In this document: positions 51,894 to 60,846 of the stretch, in pieces | Layout of the letters: every line of letters starts with the position of its first letter | Numbering within the stretch: position 1 is the first letter of the stretch | Assembly: GCF_002355435.1 (NCBI RefSeq) | Contig: NZ_AP017313.1 | Coordinates: 4,030,001 to 4,094,000, forward strand | Source of the DNA: Mucilaginibacter gotjawali | GTDB lineage: Bacteria > Bacteroidota > Bacteroidia > Sphingobacteriales > Sphingobacteriaceae | Direction: 5' to 3' | Length of the DNA stretch: 64,000 nt | Program-made: the position numbers and the translations under genes | The notes under the pieces: generated by a model | Databases searched by the model: none | Told to the model about the DNA's origin: nothing | Seen by the model: the letters and a program-made list of their open reading frames with translations, nothing else

Positions 51894-53693
51894 GTGGCTG
51901 TGGATAATTTTATTGTTTCGGCACGCAAATACCGCCCTGTTACTTTCGAAAGCGTTGTAGGTCAGCAGCATATTACCAATACGCTCAAAAACGCCATCAA
52001 GAATAACCAGCTGGCGCAGGCCTTTTTGTTCTGCGGTCCGCGCGGTGTGGGCAAAACTACCTGTGCGCGTATCCTCGCTAAAACCATCAATTGCGAAAAT
52101 TTGCAGCCCAACGGCGAAGCCTGCGGGGTTTGCGCCTCCTGCCTTTCGTTTCAAAATGGCAACTCCTTTAATGTGCACGAACTGGATGCCGCCTCCAATA
52201 ACTCGGTTGACGATATCCGCAGTTTAATTGAGCAGGTACGTATCCCGCCCCAGGCTGTACGGTATAAGATCTACATCATCGACGAAGTGCACATGCTGTC
52301 GCAGGCAGCTTTCAATGCGTTTTTAAAAACGCTGGAAGAACCGCCGCACTATGCCATTTTTATATTGGCTACTACCGAAAAACATAAAATACTGCCTACT
52401 ATCCTTTCCCGCTGCCAGATCTTTGATTTTAACCGCATCAGGGTAGAGGATATGGCCCATCACCTGGCAGCTATCGCTAAAAAGGAAAATATCAGTTATG
52501 AGAACGATGGTTTACACATCATCGCCCAAAAAGCTGATGGCGGGTTGCGGGATGCTTTGTCTATGTTCGACCAGATTGTCAGTTTTTCCGGTGGAAATGT
52601 TACTTACCGCTCGGTAATCGACAACCTTAACATCCTTGATTACGACTATTACTTTACCATAACAGATCGTTTGCTGAATGAGGATAATGCCAAATCGTTA
52701 TTGTTGTTTGACGAGATTTTGGGTCGGGGTTTTGACGGAGCCCATTTTATTTCGGGGCTATCAGACCATTTTCGTAACCTGCTGGTAAGCAAGGATCAAT
52801 CAACTTTAAAACTATTGGAGGTTAGCGAGGGGATTAAGGCTAAATACCTGCAGCAATCGCAGGCCTCATCAGTTTCTTTCCTGCTGTCAGCTTTGAACAT
52901 AGCCAACCAATGCGATATTAACTATAAGCTGAGCAAAAACCAGCGCTTACAGGTGGAGCTGGCATTGCTGAAGATGTGTAACCTGCAATCCGTCTTTAAT
53001 CTCGCGGCTAACCCGCTCGCAACAATGCCCGCGCCGGACGGGCAATTAAAAAAAAAACCTGATTCCGCAGTAATCAGGGAAGAAAGCCCCCAAAAAGTTG
53101 AAGAGAAAGTGGCATTAGCCAGCGATCCGCAGGTTGCTTATCAAGCCACAAAACCCCAATCTGCTCCGGCAACTCCGGTAACTACTGCTGTATCGGCACC
53201 TGCTGAAAAGCCCAAAATATTTATGCCTGCCGCAAGTGGTTTGTCAATTCCATCCTTAAAAGACGTGCGTAAAACCAGGGAAGAAGTGATGGAAGAGGAG
53301 GACCCCTATATAAAAGGGACTGCCAAAGACGATTATACCCCAGATCAGTTTTCAAAAGCCTGGAGCGATTTCGCGGCACAGCTAAAGGCCGATGGTAAAA
53401 AAAATGCGCTCACCATATTTATTTCTAATCCGCCAAAACTTACCGGTCCTCATATCTATGAAATTATTGTAGAAAATAAGGTTCAGGAAAGTACTTTCCG
53501 TGATGAGCGGCCCAACCTGTTGAATTTTTTGCGAACCACGTTAAGGAATTTTAACATTGAAGTTACCGCAAGGATAGATGAAAAAGAAGTGGTAAAACGC
53601 CCTTATACCGCTATCGAGAAATTCCAGTACATGGCCCAAAAAAATCCGGCGATGATGGATTTAAAGAATAAGTTTAATTTAGATTTTGATTAA
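51894..53693 (+). CDS. dnaX: DNA polymerase III subunit gamma/tau
   Basis: 599 residues, the clamp-loader ATPase. Features: Walker A GPRGVGKT (48-55), a zinc module with Cys67, Cys77, Cys80 and Cys83, Walker B-like IIDEVHMLS, sensor ATTEKHKILPTILSRCQ, the gamma/tau helical domains, a Pro/Ala-rich linker (about 395-445), and a C-terminal region. No ATG is available at the start: GTG at 51894 or GTG at 51900 initiates; the second gives MDNFIVSARKYRP, which fits family N-termini better. Confidence 0.95.
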   Translation: MAVDNFIVSARKYRPVTFESVVGQQHITNTLKNAIKNNQLAQAFLFCGPRGVGKTTCARILAKTINCENLQPNGEACGVCASCLSFQNGNSFNVHELDAASNNSVDDIRSLIEQVRIPPQAVRYKIYIIDEVHMLSQAAFNAFLKTLEEPPHYAIFILATTEKHKILPTILSRCQIFDFNRIRVEDMAHHLAAIAKKENISYENDGLHIIAQKADGGLRDALSMFDQIVSFSGGNVTYRSVIDNLNILDYDYYFTITDRLLNEDNAKSLLLFDEILGRGFDGAHFISGLSDHFRNLLVSKDQSTLKLLEVSEGIKAKYLQQSQASSVSFLLSALNIANQCDINYKLSKNQRLQVELALLKMCNLQSVFNLAANPLATMPAPDGQLKKKPDSAVIREESPQKVEEKVALASDPQVAYQATKPQSAPATPVTTAVSAPAEKPKIFMPAASGLSIPSLKDVRKTREEVMEEEDPYIKGTAKDDYTPDQFSKAWSDFAAQLKADGKKNALTIFISNPPKLTGPHIYEIIVENKVQESTFRDERPNLLNFLRTTLRNFNIEVTARIDEKEVVKRPYTAIEKFQYMAQKNPAMMDLKNKFNLDFD

Positions 53694-53699
53694 GAGGAG

Positions 53700-53811
53700 T
53701 CGATAGACCATGGACCATAGTCCATAGCTGTTTTGGGATATATTCTGCCATGGAAATCGTTAATTTTGAAAGTGTTTTGCCATGGACTATGGACCATCGA
53801 CCATGGACTTA
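53700..53811. repeat. CCATGG/GGACC short-word repeats before the desaturase gene
   Basis: Words such as ATGGACCATAGTCCAT and CCATGGACTATGGACCAT recur in both orientations at 53706-53728 and 53780-53808. They could form a hairpin around the dnaX 3' end. They also create spurious upstream start codons in frame with the next gene. Confidence 0.5.
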
Positions 53812-53844
53812 ATACTTATCGACCACGGACTTAAATCTATAAAT

Positions 53845-54864
53845 ATGGAGTTTTTAAAAGCAATCTGGGAAAATTTTACCGGCTTCTTCGGCTTCGGGAA
53901 TTTAATTGATATTCTAAAATCGGGTAAGTACGACCGGTTACTTACCTACCAGGGGATTACTGCTGTTTTAGGGCCCTTGATTCCTTTTTTATTGATTGTT
54001 GAAATCATCCGTGCTGCATTTTACAAGCGTTTCAAGGTAATTGATTATAAGATCTCATTTTTCACTTATGTGCTGAATGCTTTTGTAGGCCGGGTAATAT
54101 CATTTGCTATGGTGGGTATTTGTATCGGGCTTTTCGAAAAGTATGCTATCGTTAAAACTTCATTTACCTGGTATTGGTTTGTTTATGGTTATATAGTTTG
54201 GGAGTTTGCCCACTTTATTTATCATTACCTGGCCCATAAGGTGCGTTTGTTTTGGTGCCTGCATTCAACCCACCATGCCCCTGCATCCATGAATTTATCG
54301 GTTACCTACGCACACTTCTTTTTGGAGGGCCCTTATGCCGATATTATTCGTACCACCATTTGTATTTTGCTGGGCGTAAACCCCGCCATGTTGTTTGTGA
54401 TCATGTTTATTGATGGTACCTGGGGCGCATTGATCCATATTGGCGAAAACCTGGTGAAAGATGCCCGCTTTGGGTTTTTAGGAAAAATAATCCTGACGCC
54501 CTCATTTCACCGGGTGCATCATGCCAAAAATCCACTTTATATGGATACCAATTTTTGCAACCTTTTAAATATATGGGACAGGGTATTTGGCACCTACCAG
54601 CCGGAAGACAGGGCAATCCCTATTGAGTACGGTATTACCCGCCCCATGAAACCACATAGTTTTCTGGATGCTTATTTTGGTGAGATCGTGGCCCTTGCAA
54701 AAGATGTGGCAAAAGCTCCCGGCGTTAAAAATAAGTTTCTATACATCTTTATGCCCCCGGGCTGGAGCCATACCGGCGATCATAAAATGTCAAGCATTGT
54801 GCGGAAGAAATATTTCGAGGAAGAACAAAATGCCAAACTTCAGCCTGAAATAATAAAAAACTGA
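53845..54864 (+). CDS. Sterol desaturase/fatty acid hydroxylase-family protein
   Basis: 339 residues from the preferred ATG at 53845 (MEFLKAIWENFTGFFGFGN); a frame from 53782 is built from repeat sequence and is disfavoured. It has several membrane segments and the His-box clusters of di-iron hydroxylases: HFIYHYLAH, HSTHH and HRVHH. These coordinate two irons that activate O2 on a lipid substrate. The C-terminal GWSHTGDHK segment follows the membrane part. Substrate unknown. Confidence 0.9.
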   Translation: MEFLKAIWENFTGFFGFGNLIDILKSGKYDRLLTYQGITAVLGPLIPFLLIVEIIRAAFYKRFKVIDYKISFFTYVLNAFVGRVISFAMVGICIGLFEKYAIVKTSFTWYWFVYGYIVWEFAHFIYHYLAHKVRLFWCLHSTHHAPASMNLSVTYAHFFLEGPYADIIRTTICILLGVNPAMLFVIMFIDGTWGALIHIGENLVKDARFGFLGKIILTPSFHRVHHAKNPLYMDTNFCNLLNIWDRVFGTYQPEDRAIPIEYGITRPMKPHSFLDAYFGEIVALAKDVAKAPGVKNKFLYIFMPPGWSHTGDHKMSSIVRKKYFEEEQNAKLQPEIIKN

Positions 54865-54918
54865 GTTGACTTCACCAATTTTCTACCATGAACCATTAAC
54901 TATTAACCACGAACTAAC

Positions 54919-56235
54919 TCATACCACCTGGTTCAATACCAAAACCCCAAGCAATCCCACGACTGAAACAATGGTTTCCATAGCCGACCACGATTTAATA
55001 GTATCCTTTATCGAGAGATTGAAATACTCTTTAAATAACCAGAATCCCCCGTCGTTTACATGAGAAAAGGCCAGGCTGCCGGCGCCGATGGATAAAACCA
55101 TCAGGTTTGGGTTGATGCTGTGATCGCGCAACACCATCGAAGATACTATCCCGGCGGCCGTAAGCCCTGCAACCGTGGCGGAGCCTAAACTGATGCGGAT
55201 GATTGCAGCGATCAGCCAGCCTAAAACCAGCGGCTGCAAATTAAGGGTTTGCAGCGCGTTGGAAATTTGGGTGCTAACGCCGCTGTCGGTAAGTACCTGC
55301 TTAAATGCGCCCGACCCGGCGATAATGAGCAGAATGAGGGAAATATCCTTAACCGCGTCACCATAAATTTCGCCGAGTTGTTTCATTGTTTTGCCCTGGC
55401 TCAGGCCCAGGGTGTAGGTGCCCACCATAATGGAAATGAGCATAACAATAGGTGCATCGCCGATAAAGGCAATAAATTTATGCGTGCTGCCGGAGGATTT
55501 ATCAATGTTGAGATATAAAGTCGTCGCCATCAGCAGGATTACCGGTAATAACGCAGTCAAAAAACTCTTCCCCGATCCGGGTAGCTGATCTGCCGGGATT
55601 TCTTTGGCGATAAATGTTTCCAGCGGGGTTGAAGGAATCTTTTTTAACGTTTGTGCGAACACAGGCCCTGCCAGTATCACTGCAGGTATAGCAACCAAAA
55701 GTCCATAAAACAAAGTTTTACCCATATCAGCATGGAAAATTAACACGAGCGCGGACGGCGAGGGGTGGGGTGGTAAAAAGCCATGGGTAACCGATAAAGC
55801 GGCCAGCATGGGCAGGCCGATATAAACCGCGGGCAATTTATATTTATAAGTAACCGAAAATATGAGCGGTACCACCAGTACAAAACCTGTATTATAAAAT
55901 AAGGGTATGCCGATAATAAAACCTACTATTAATAGGGCCCACTGGATATGTTTAACCCCAAAAGCATTCACCAAAACATCAGCAATTTTTTGAGCCGCGC
56001 CGCTTTCAGCGACCAGTTTCCCCAGCATAGCGCCAAGGCAAATGATAATGGTGATTGATTTCAGCGTATCGCCCAAACCATTTTGAACTGAAGCAGTAAC
56101 CTTACCCAACGGGATTCCAAGCAGTAAACCGACGGCTATTGAAACAATAAGGAATGCTAAAAAAGGGTTTACTTTTGCCCAGCTTACTAAAAGTACCAGC
56201 AGGATGATGCAAAAAAAGATGGTTAACAGGGCCAT
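54919..56235 (-). CDS. GntP-family gluconate:H+ symporter
   Basis: 438 residues with about 12-14 membrane segments. Family features include NPFLAFLIVSIAVGLLLGIPL near the N-terminus, IPLFYNTGFVLVVPLIF, THGFLPPHPSPSAL (the conserved PPHPSP loop), RISLGSATVAGLTAAG and SHVNDGGFWLFKEYFNLS. GntP members import gluconate or related sugar acids. No other gluconate genes adjoin, so the substrate is uncertain. Confidence 0.93.
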   Translation of the reverse strand: MALLTIFFCIILLVLLVSWAKVNPFLAFLIVSIAVGLLLGIPLGKVTASVQNGLGDTLKSITIIICLGAMLGKLVAESGAAQKIADVLVNAFGVKHIQWALLIVGFIIGIPLFYNTGFVLVVPLIFSVTYKYKLPAVYIGLPMLAALSVTHGFLPPHPSPSALVLIFHADMGKTLFYGLLVAIPAVILAGPVFAQTLKKIPSTPLETFIAKEIPADQLPGSGKSFLTALLPVILLMATTLYLNIDKSSGSTHKFIAFIGDAPIVMLISIMVGTYTLGLSQGKTMKQLGEIYGDAVKDISLILLIIAGSGAFKQVLTDSGVSTQISNALQTLNLQPLVLGWLIAAIIRISLGSATVAGLTAAGIVSSMVLRDHSINPNLMVLSIGAGSLAFSHVNDGGFWLFKEYFNLSIKDTIKSWSAMETIVSVVGLLGVLVLNQVV

Positions 56236-56255
56236 TGATTGGGTTATATATCGGG

Positions 56256-56548
56256 TTAGCCTGTAAATATAGAATCCTGGCGGTTATCCCAGAAAAATAA
56301 AATTAAAATTTCATTTTCGTGGATCTCGTAATAGAATGATGCCTGTTTGGAAATTAAGCCTTTTCGAACAGTTTCCTCAATTGATGGACTTTATACATGT
56401 ACGGGTTTTCAGCCGTCAATTTAAGAACTTTATCAACACGCATTAAGAATTTATCGGCCTGCCTGGATCCCCATTCGCCTGCAATATAATTTTTGATTGA
56501 TAAAAGGATTTCTAACGCATCATCAGTAAAAATAACGCTGCGGCTCAT
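56256..56548 (-). pseudogene. RelE/ParE-family toxin, frameshifted
   Basis: The frame starts at 56548 (MSRSVIFTDDALEILLSIKN) and as read ends early after KVHQLRKLFEKA at 56354. The other frame continues the family pattern to a TAA at 56256-56258: SIEETVRKGLISKQASFYYE, then ILILFFWDNRQ. One missing A in the AAA run near 56391 explains the break. The joined protein would be about 97 residues, normal for ParE/RelE toxins. It overlaps the antitoxin gene by 4 bp. Confidence 0.85.
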
Positions 56549-56757
56549 TGGGCAGCAAGAATTTCTTTCACCTCTTCATAGGTCTTGGTTTGGCCGTTCC
56601 TCGCTTGTTCCTGGCTTTTTTTAATGCCAGCTTTGACGTTTTCCGGTAAAGTCGTCCAAAAACCCGGTTCTTCTTCCACAATAGACGCATTTGCCGCTTT
56701 TACCACTTCGTAAAAAAGATTCTTGTATTTTTCATCAAGGTCAATTACCAATCGCAT
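56545..56757 (-). CDS. Antitoxin partner of RelE/ParE-like toxin
   Basis: 70 residues. It begins MRLVIDLDEKYKNLFYEVVK, with the strand-helix style of ribbon-helix-helix-like or DUF2683-type antitoxins, has EEEPGFWTTLPENVKAGI in the middle and a C-terminal helix (YEEVKEILAAQ). The ATGA overlap with the toxin gene shows translational coupling. The antitoxin is intact while the toxin is broken. Confidence 0.82.
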   Translation of the reverse strand: MRLVIDLDEKYKNLFYEVVKAANASIVEEEPGFWTTLPENVKAGIKKSQEQARNGQTKTYEEVKEILAAQ

Positions 56758-56865
56758 ATTGAAGGATTTATAATAACAAATATAAGTTTTTAGGTAATAT
56801 CATTATTTGCTTTGAAATTTTTTGAATGTAAAAACTTTGTACATTAGTATAAAAAACAACCTCAA

Positions 56866-57273
56866 ATGAAACTAATCCCTTATTTAAACTTCGACGGTAA
56901 TACCGAAGAAGTAATGAACACTTACGCAAGAATTTTTGAAGGAACAGTGCATGATGTCAGCCGTTTTGGTGATACCAACCCGGATATGCCCGAATCGCAC
57001 AAAAACGGGATCATGCACGCGCGCTTAACTTTTGGCGATAATATGCTGATGTTTTCAGACGGAATGCCCGGCCACAAAGTGAACCATGGCGACGGGATCA
57101 GCTTAAGCATTGGCCTGAACGATGAAGCAAAGGCTGTGTCTGTTTTTGATCAGCTGAGTGAAGGTGGTATTGTTACCATGCCAATGGCCAAACAATTTTG
57201 GGGCGCCCTGTTTGGTATGGTTACAGATAAGTTTGGCATCCACTGGATGATCAATTGCGAAGCCGGTTCATAA
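56866..57273 (+). CDS. VOC-family (PhnB-like) protein
   Basis: 135 residues. PhnB/3-demethylubiquinone-methyltransferase-like VOC fold: LIPYLNFDGNTEEVMNTYARIF, IMHARLTFGDNMLMFSDG, SLSIGLNDEAKAVSVFDQL and a C-terminal MAKQFWGALFGMVTDKFGIHW. Members bind metals and small ligands; the function is seldom known. Single-gene unit. Confidence 0.9.
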   Translation: MKLIPYLNFDGNTEEVMNTYARIFEGTVHDVSRFGDTNPDMPESHKNGIMHARLTFGDNMLMFSDGMPGHKVNHGDGISLSIGLNDEAKAVSVFDQLSEGGIVTMPMAKQFWGALFGMVTDKFGIHWMINCEAGS

Positions 57274-57369
57274 TTAACGATTGATGGTTCACAACACAAG
57301 CCGGTAAAATAATCGGGGTGGATGGCTTATTGTTTTGTTGCATTGACACTGTCCGGTACTGCACACTGC

Positions 57370-57774
57370 CTATTGCCTCACCGCCGTAACCTGTGATCCG
57401 TCATCCCCTCTCGTCTCAAAAATAATTTCCTTATCCGTTAATTCAGCTACCCAAAAAGGAAATTTGCGGGTGGTTCCGTCCGGCAGGCTTTCGGTATAGT
57501 TGATGTTATGCCCTTCGATGCTGAATTTGCCATGCGAGAGTAGTTTGCCGCCCCACATAATGATCAGTGTATTATTTGCTGAGAATTGAATATAAGGAAC
57601 CGCGTAGGTAAGGTCATGCTTGCTTACTGTATCAGGCGGGTAGGCGTGCGGGTGTTCCACTTTGATGTATTTCCATTTGCCGTAAAGTTCATCGGCGCTG
57701 ATAGTGGATTTGCAGGCGGAAAAGGACAGGATAAATAAAGGTGTTAGGTGAAATAAACGTCTGAGATAATTCAC
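57370..57774 (-). CDS. Small lipoprotein, lipocalin-like
   Basis: 134 residues with a lipobox LSFSAC (Cys21). The mature part begins with a typical LYGKWKYIKVEHP strand, continues with strands VPYIQFSANNTLIIMWGG, HGKFSIEGHNINYTESL and ends VAELTDKEIIFETR. The GKW start and the DKEIIF end are the pattern of lipocalin-like DUF proteins in Bacteroidota. Function unknown. Confidence 0.75.
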   Translation of the reverse strand: MNYLRRLFHLTPLFILSFSACKSTISADELYGKWKYIKVEHPHAYPPDTVSKHDLTYAVPYIQFSANNTLIIMWGGKLLSHGKFSIEGHNINYTESLPDGTTRKFPFWVAELTDKEIIFETRGDDGSQVTAVRQ

Positions 57775-57789
57775 AATGACAAGATTAAA

Positions 57790-57957
57790 CTAAATCCATT
57801 CATTTCTTACTTCTTTTTGGTAAGCGAGGCCGTCAATTCCTCTTTTTAATTTACCAAAGTGTTTCCGTAAACTCTTTTTCCCTGTTTCCTTATTCAGTAG
57901 CGCAATAGCCTGTTGAACTTTTTCCTTTGTAACAGGGTTTTTAATTTCTATTGTCAT
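57790..57957 (-). CDS. Small antitoxin-like protein
   Basis: 55 residues from the preferred ATG at 57957 (MTIEIKNPVTKEKVQQAI); five more residues are possible. A short strand, a helix (EKVQQAIALLNKETG) and a basic tail (SLRKHFGKLKRGIDGLAYQK) give the style of VapB/DUF2281-like antitoxins. No toxin gene adjoins, so it would be an orphan. Function inferred from style only. Confidence 0.55.
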   Translation of the reverse strand: MTIEIKNPVTKEKVQQAIALLNKETGKKSLRKHFGKLKRGIDGLAYQKEVRNEWI

Positions 57958-58094
57958 ATTCAAATATAGCAAATTATTTTTTTATGGATACATTCAACAA
58001 AACATCTGCCAATAAAAATAATCGCACAAAATGCTAGGATTTGAAAATTCTTTATACATTTAACAATTGTTATTTTAACACTTATTAACCAGTT

Positions 58095-59645
58095 ATGATC
58101 TTCAAAAAACAACTCAGCATTTTACTGTTCCTGGCCGGGTCTGCCTTGGCCGCAAATGCACAGACAACGGCTAATCTTAGCATCAGCAACGATTCAAAAC
58201 TCATCGTCAGCAAGTACATCTACGGCCAGTTTGCCGAACATTTGGGCCATGGTATTTACGGTGGTTTTTGGGTAGATAAATCTATGCCGGTTGAAAAGCA
58301 GGATAGGATACGGCTTGATATTGTTAAAGCACTCGTAAAAATAAAGATTCCCAGCCTGCGCTGGCCCGGCGGTTGTTTTGCCGACGAATACCACTGGCGC
58401 GATGGCATAGGCCCGGCCGAACAAAGGCCGAAAATGGTAAACACCAATTGGGGTGGCACTACCGAAGATAACAGCTTTGGTACGCATGAGTTTCTGGAGC
58501 TTTGCAGCCTGCTGCACTGCGAACCTTATATGGCCGCCAATGTTGGCAGCGGAACAGTGGAAGAAATGTCCAAATGGATTGAATATGTAAATAGTAACAG
58601 TACCAGTACCGTTGCCGAAATGCGCAAACAAAACGGACACCCTGACCCATACAAAGTAACTTTTTGGGGTATCGGTAACGAGAGCTGGGGCTGCGGCGGC
58701 AACATGACGCCTGAGTTTTATAGCGACCAGTTTAAGCGCTACGCGTCTTTCGCCAAAAACTATCCCGGCGCCCCGTTGAAAAAGATTGCGAGCGGACCCA
58801 ATTCAGATGATTATAACTGGACCGAAGTGATCATGAAAAACATCCCTGATTACTTTATGTGGGGTATTTCATTGCATTATTACACCGTACCAACCGGCAA
58901 CTGGGGGCATAAAGGATCAGCTACCAGTTTTAGCGAGAGCGAATATTTTGCTACTATGCAGCGCTGCCTTAAAATGGATACGCTGGTTACAAAACATTCG
59001 GCCATAATGGATAAATATGATCCCGAAAAACATGTAGCACTGGTAGTTGACGAATGGGGTGTTTGGACCGATGTAGAACCCGGCACCAACCCAGGCTTTT
59101 TATACCAGCAAAACAGCCTGCGCGATGCTTTGATAGCCGGTACTAACCTTAATATCTTTAACAACCACTGCGACAGGGTGCGCGGCGCGGCACTGGCGCA
59201 AACCATCAATGTGCTGCAATCGCTTATCCTAACCGATAAAGAAAAAATGCTGCTGACCCCAACTTATCATATTTTTGATATGTACAAAGTGCACCAGGAT
59301 GCCAAATATTTGCCGATTCAACTAATCTCTCCTGATTATGTGGTTGACGGTAAAAAAATGGCCGCGGTAAATGTTTCTGCTTCGCAGGATTCATCAGGCA
59401 GGGTGCATATCTCGCTGGTAAACCTTGATCTGCATAACAATATTACGATCAGCACTGCATTGAAAAATATCCAGTGGAAAACAGTTAACGGCCAGATCCT
59501 GACCTCGGCTAATATCACCGATATCAATACTTTTGACCAACCAGATAAAATCCACCTTGAAAATTTTAAAGGCGCCAAAAAAGACGGGGATAATTTAGTA
59601 GTGGTACTGCCTGCAAAATCAGTGGTTACGCTGGAATTGCAATAA
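58095..59645 (+). CDS. GH51 alpha-L-arabinofuranosidase, secreted
   Basis: 516 residues with a signal peptide (about 1-22). It removes alpha-L-arabinofuranosyl groups from hemicelluloses. GH51 landmarks: YGQFAEHLGHGIYGGFW (43-59), LRWPGGCFADEYHWRDGIG (88-106), acid/base Glu196 in IGNESWG, HYYTVP (261-266) and nucleophile Glu320 in VDEWG. A C-terminal beta domain ends KSVVTLELQ. No other arabinan genes adjoin, although the GH127-like gene lies 11 kb away. Confidence 0.95.
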   Translation: MIFKKQLSILLFLAGSALAANAQTTANLSISNDSKLIVSKYIYGQFAEHLGHGIYGGFWVDKSMPVEKQDRIRLDIVKALVKIKIPSLRWPGGCFADEYHWRDGIGPAEQRPKMVNTNWGGTTEDNSFGTHEFLELCSLLHCEPYMAANVGSGTVEEMSKWIEYVNSNSTSTVAEMRKQNGHPDPYKVTFWGIGNESWGCGGNMTPEFYSDQFKRYASFAKNYPGAPLKKIASGPNSDDYNWTEVIMKNIPDYFMWGISLHYYTVPTGNWGHKGSATSFSESEYFATMQRCLKMDTLVTKHSAIMDKYDPEKHVALVVDEWGVWTDVEPGTNPGFLYQQNSLRDALIAGTNLNIFNNHCDRVRGAALAQTINVLQSLILTDKEKMLLTPTYHIFDMYKVHQDAKYLPIQLISPDYVVDGKKMAAVNVSASQDSSGRVHISLVNLDLHNNITISTALKNIQWKTVNGQILTSANITDINTFDQPDKIHLENFKGAKKDGDNLVVVLPAKSVVTLELQ

Positions 59646-59867
59646 TAGTTTAGCCCGGTTGCTATGGCAACCGGCGGAAATAAGATACGTTGCTTTCGCG
59701 CCAGGGATAGTAGCGGATACAGGCCTTTGTGGCTAAGGCCTTGTGCAGTATGAGCGGATAGCCCGCCCGGGCGCCCACATTATTAGCGGCGGCAGTTAGC
59801 AGTTTATGAATGAAATACGTTAATACGTTCACACCATAAACGATGAATATCTGTTAAAATGAACGAT

Positions 59868-60010
59868 GTAGAGACGCGATGCTTCGCGTCTCAATGCCTG
59901 CGACCCTGTGAAACGCCATTCAGACAAAAGACGCGATGCATCGCGTCTCAATACCTGCGACCTTATAAAAGCGCCATTCTGCCAAGAGACGCGAAGCATC
60001 GCGTCTCTAC
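59868..60010. repeat. Symmetrical element with three GAGACGCG palindromes
   Basis: In the 554-bp gap before rpsF, which has no gene, three palindromes of GAGACGCGAT-type lie at 59868-59892, 59929-59949 and 59985-60010, spaced by about 36 bp. The two spacers are themselves similar (both contain CCTGCGACC and GCCATTC). The first and last palindromes are inverted copies, including flanking GTAGAGA/TCTCTAC. The whole is a dispersed palindromic repeat; it is not a CRISPR array. Confidence 0.75.
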
Positions 60011-60146
60011 AATTTTCCATTAATTTAATCTTACCCGTTTCTATCAAATAATCAACAACATACCACCAAATCCTCATTAACAAACCCCAGCAAACACAAC
60101 TGGATATTTTTTCACAAAAAGCACACACTTTTTCACAAAAACTTCT

Positions 60147-60154
60147 TACATTTG
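60147..60154 (+). promoter_or_regulatory. -7 promoter box of the ribosomal operon
   Basis: TACATTTG matches TAnnTTTG exactly, 45 bp before the rpsF ATG. The implied short leader contains the hairpin-forming CCCGTAATAGCGGG (60159-60172). A weak T-rich -33 region lies upstream. Confidence 0.6.
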
Positions 60155-60199
60155 CAGCCCCGTAATAGCGGGTAATTTATTAAAAATCAAAGTATAACA

Positions 60200-60568
60200 A
60201 TGCAACAGTACGAAATCGTGATCGTTCTAACCCCGTTGTTGTCAGTTGAAGCTGCTGCCGAAGGCATTGCCAAGTTCAGCAAAATTCTTACTGATAACGG
60301 AGCCGAAATTGTCCAGGAGGATAATTGGGGTTTGAGAAAACTTGCGTACCCTATCCAAAAAAAGACGACAGGGTACTATCACTTAACTGAATTCAGGGCT
60401 CCGGGTGATTTAATTAACAAACTGGAGATCGAATTAAGGCGCGACGAGCGTGTTTTGCGTTTCCTCACCATCGCTTTGGACAAACATGCCATCGCTTACA
60501 ATGAGAAAAAACGCAGCGGCGCTTTCAACCAAAAGAAATCAGTTAAAACAGAGGAGGCTGCAAACTAA
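60200..60568 (+). CDS. rpsF: 30S ribosomal protein S6
   Basis: 122 residues. Family pattern is complete: YEIVIVLTPLLSVEAAAEGI, NWGLRKLAYPIQKKTTGYYHLTEF and RRDERVLRFLTIALDKHA, with a lysine-rich tail. S6 binds the central domain of 16S rRNA together with S18. It is first in the rpsF-rpsR-rplI operon, and its stop codon overlaps the next start. Confidence 0.97.
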   Translation: MQQYEIVIVLTPLLSVEAAAEGIAKFSKILTDNGAEIVQEDNWGLRKLAYPIQKKTTGYYHLTEFRAPGDLINKLEIELRRDERVLRFLTIALDKHAIAYNEKKRSGAFNQKKSVKTEEAAN

Positions 60569-60831
60569 TGGCAAACGAACAAATTAAATACGTTACCGCT
60601 CCAAAAGTGGAGGATACACGTAAAAAATACTGCCGTTTTAAAAAGAACGGGATCAAGTATATTGATTACAAAGACGCTAACTTTTTATTAAAGTTTGTTA
60701 ATGAGCAGGGTAAAGTATTACCACGCCGTTTAACCGGTACTTCATTAAAATTCCAGCGTAAAGTGGCACAGGCTGTTAAGCGTGCACGCCACATCGGTTT
60801 ATTACCTTACGTTACAGATTCACTTAAATAA
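60568..60831 (+). CDS. rpsR: 30S ribosomal protein S18
   Basis: 87 residues. Family features are KKYCRFKKNGIKYIDYKDA, FLLKFVNEQGKVLPRRLTGT and QRKVAQAVKRARHIGLLPYV. It starts with an ATG overlapping the rpsF stop by one base, in the standard S6-S18-L9 order. Confidence 0.97.
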   Translation: MANEQIKYVTAPKVEDTRKKYCRFKKNGIKYIDYKDANFLLKFVNEQGKVLPRRLTGTSLKFQRKVAQAVKRARHIGLLPYVTDSLK

Positions 60832-60846
60832 TCAGGAGGTAAAAAA

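Noticed and set aside
53782..53844. Upstream extension of the sterol-desaturase-family gene
   Set aside because: The added residues are encoded by the CCATGG short-word repeat; the family-like N-terminus begins at the ATG at 53845.
59868..60010. Possible short CRISPR array
   Set aside because: The repeats are near-perfect palindromes, the spacers resemble each other, there are only three units and no cas genes nearby.
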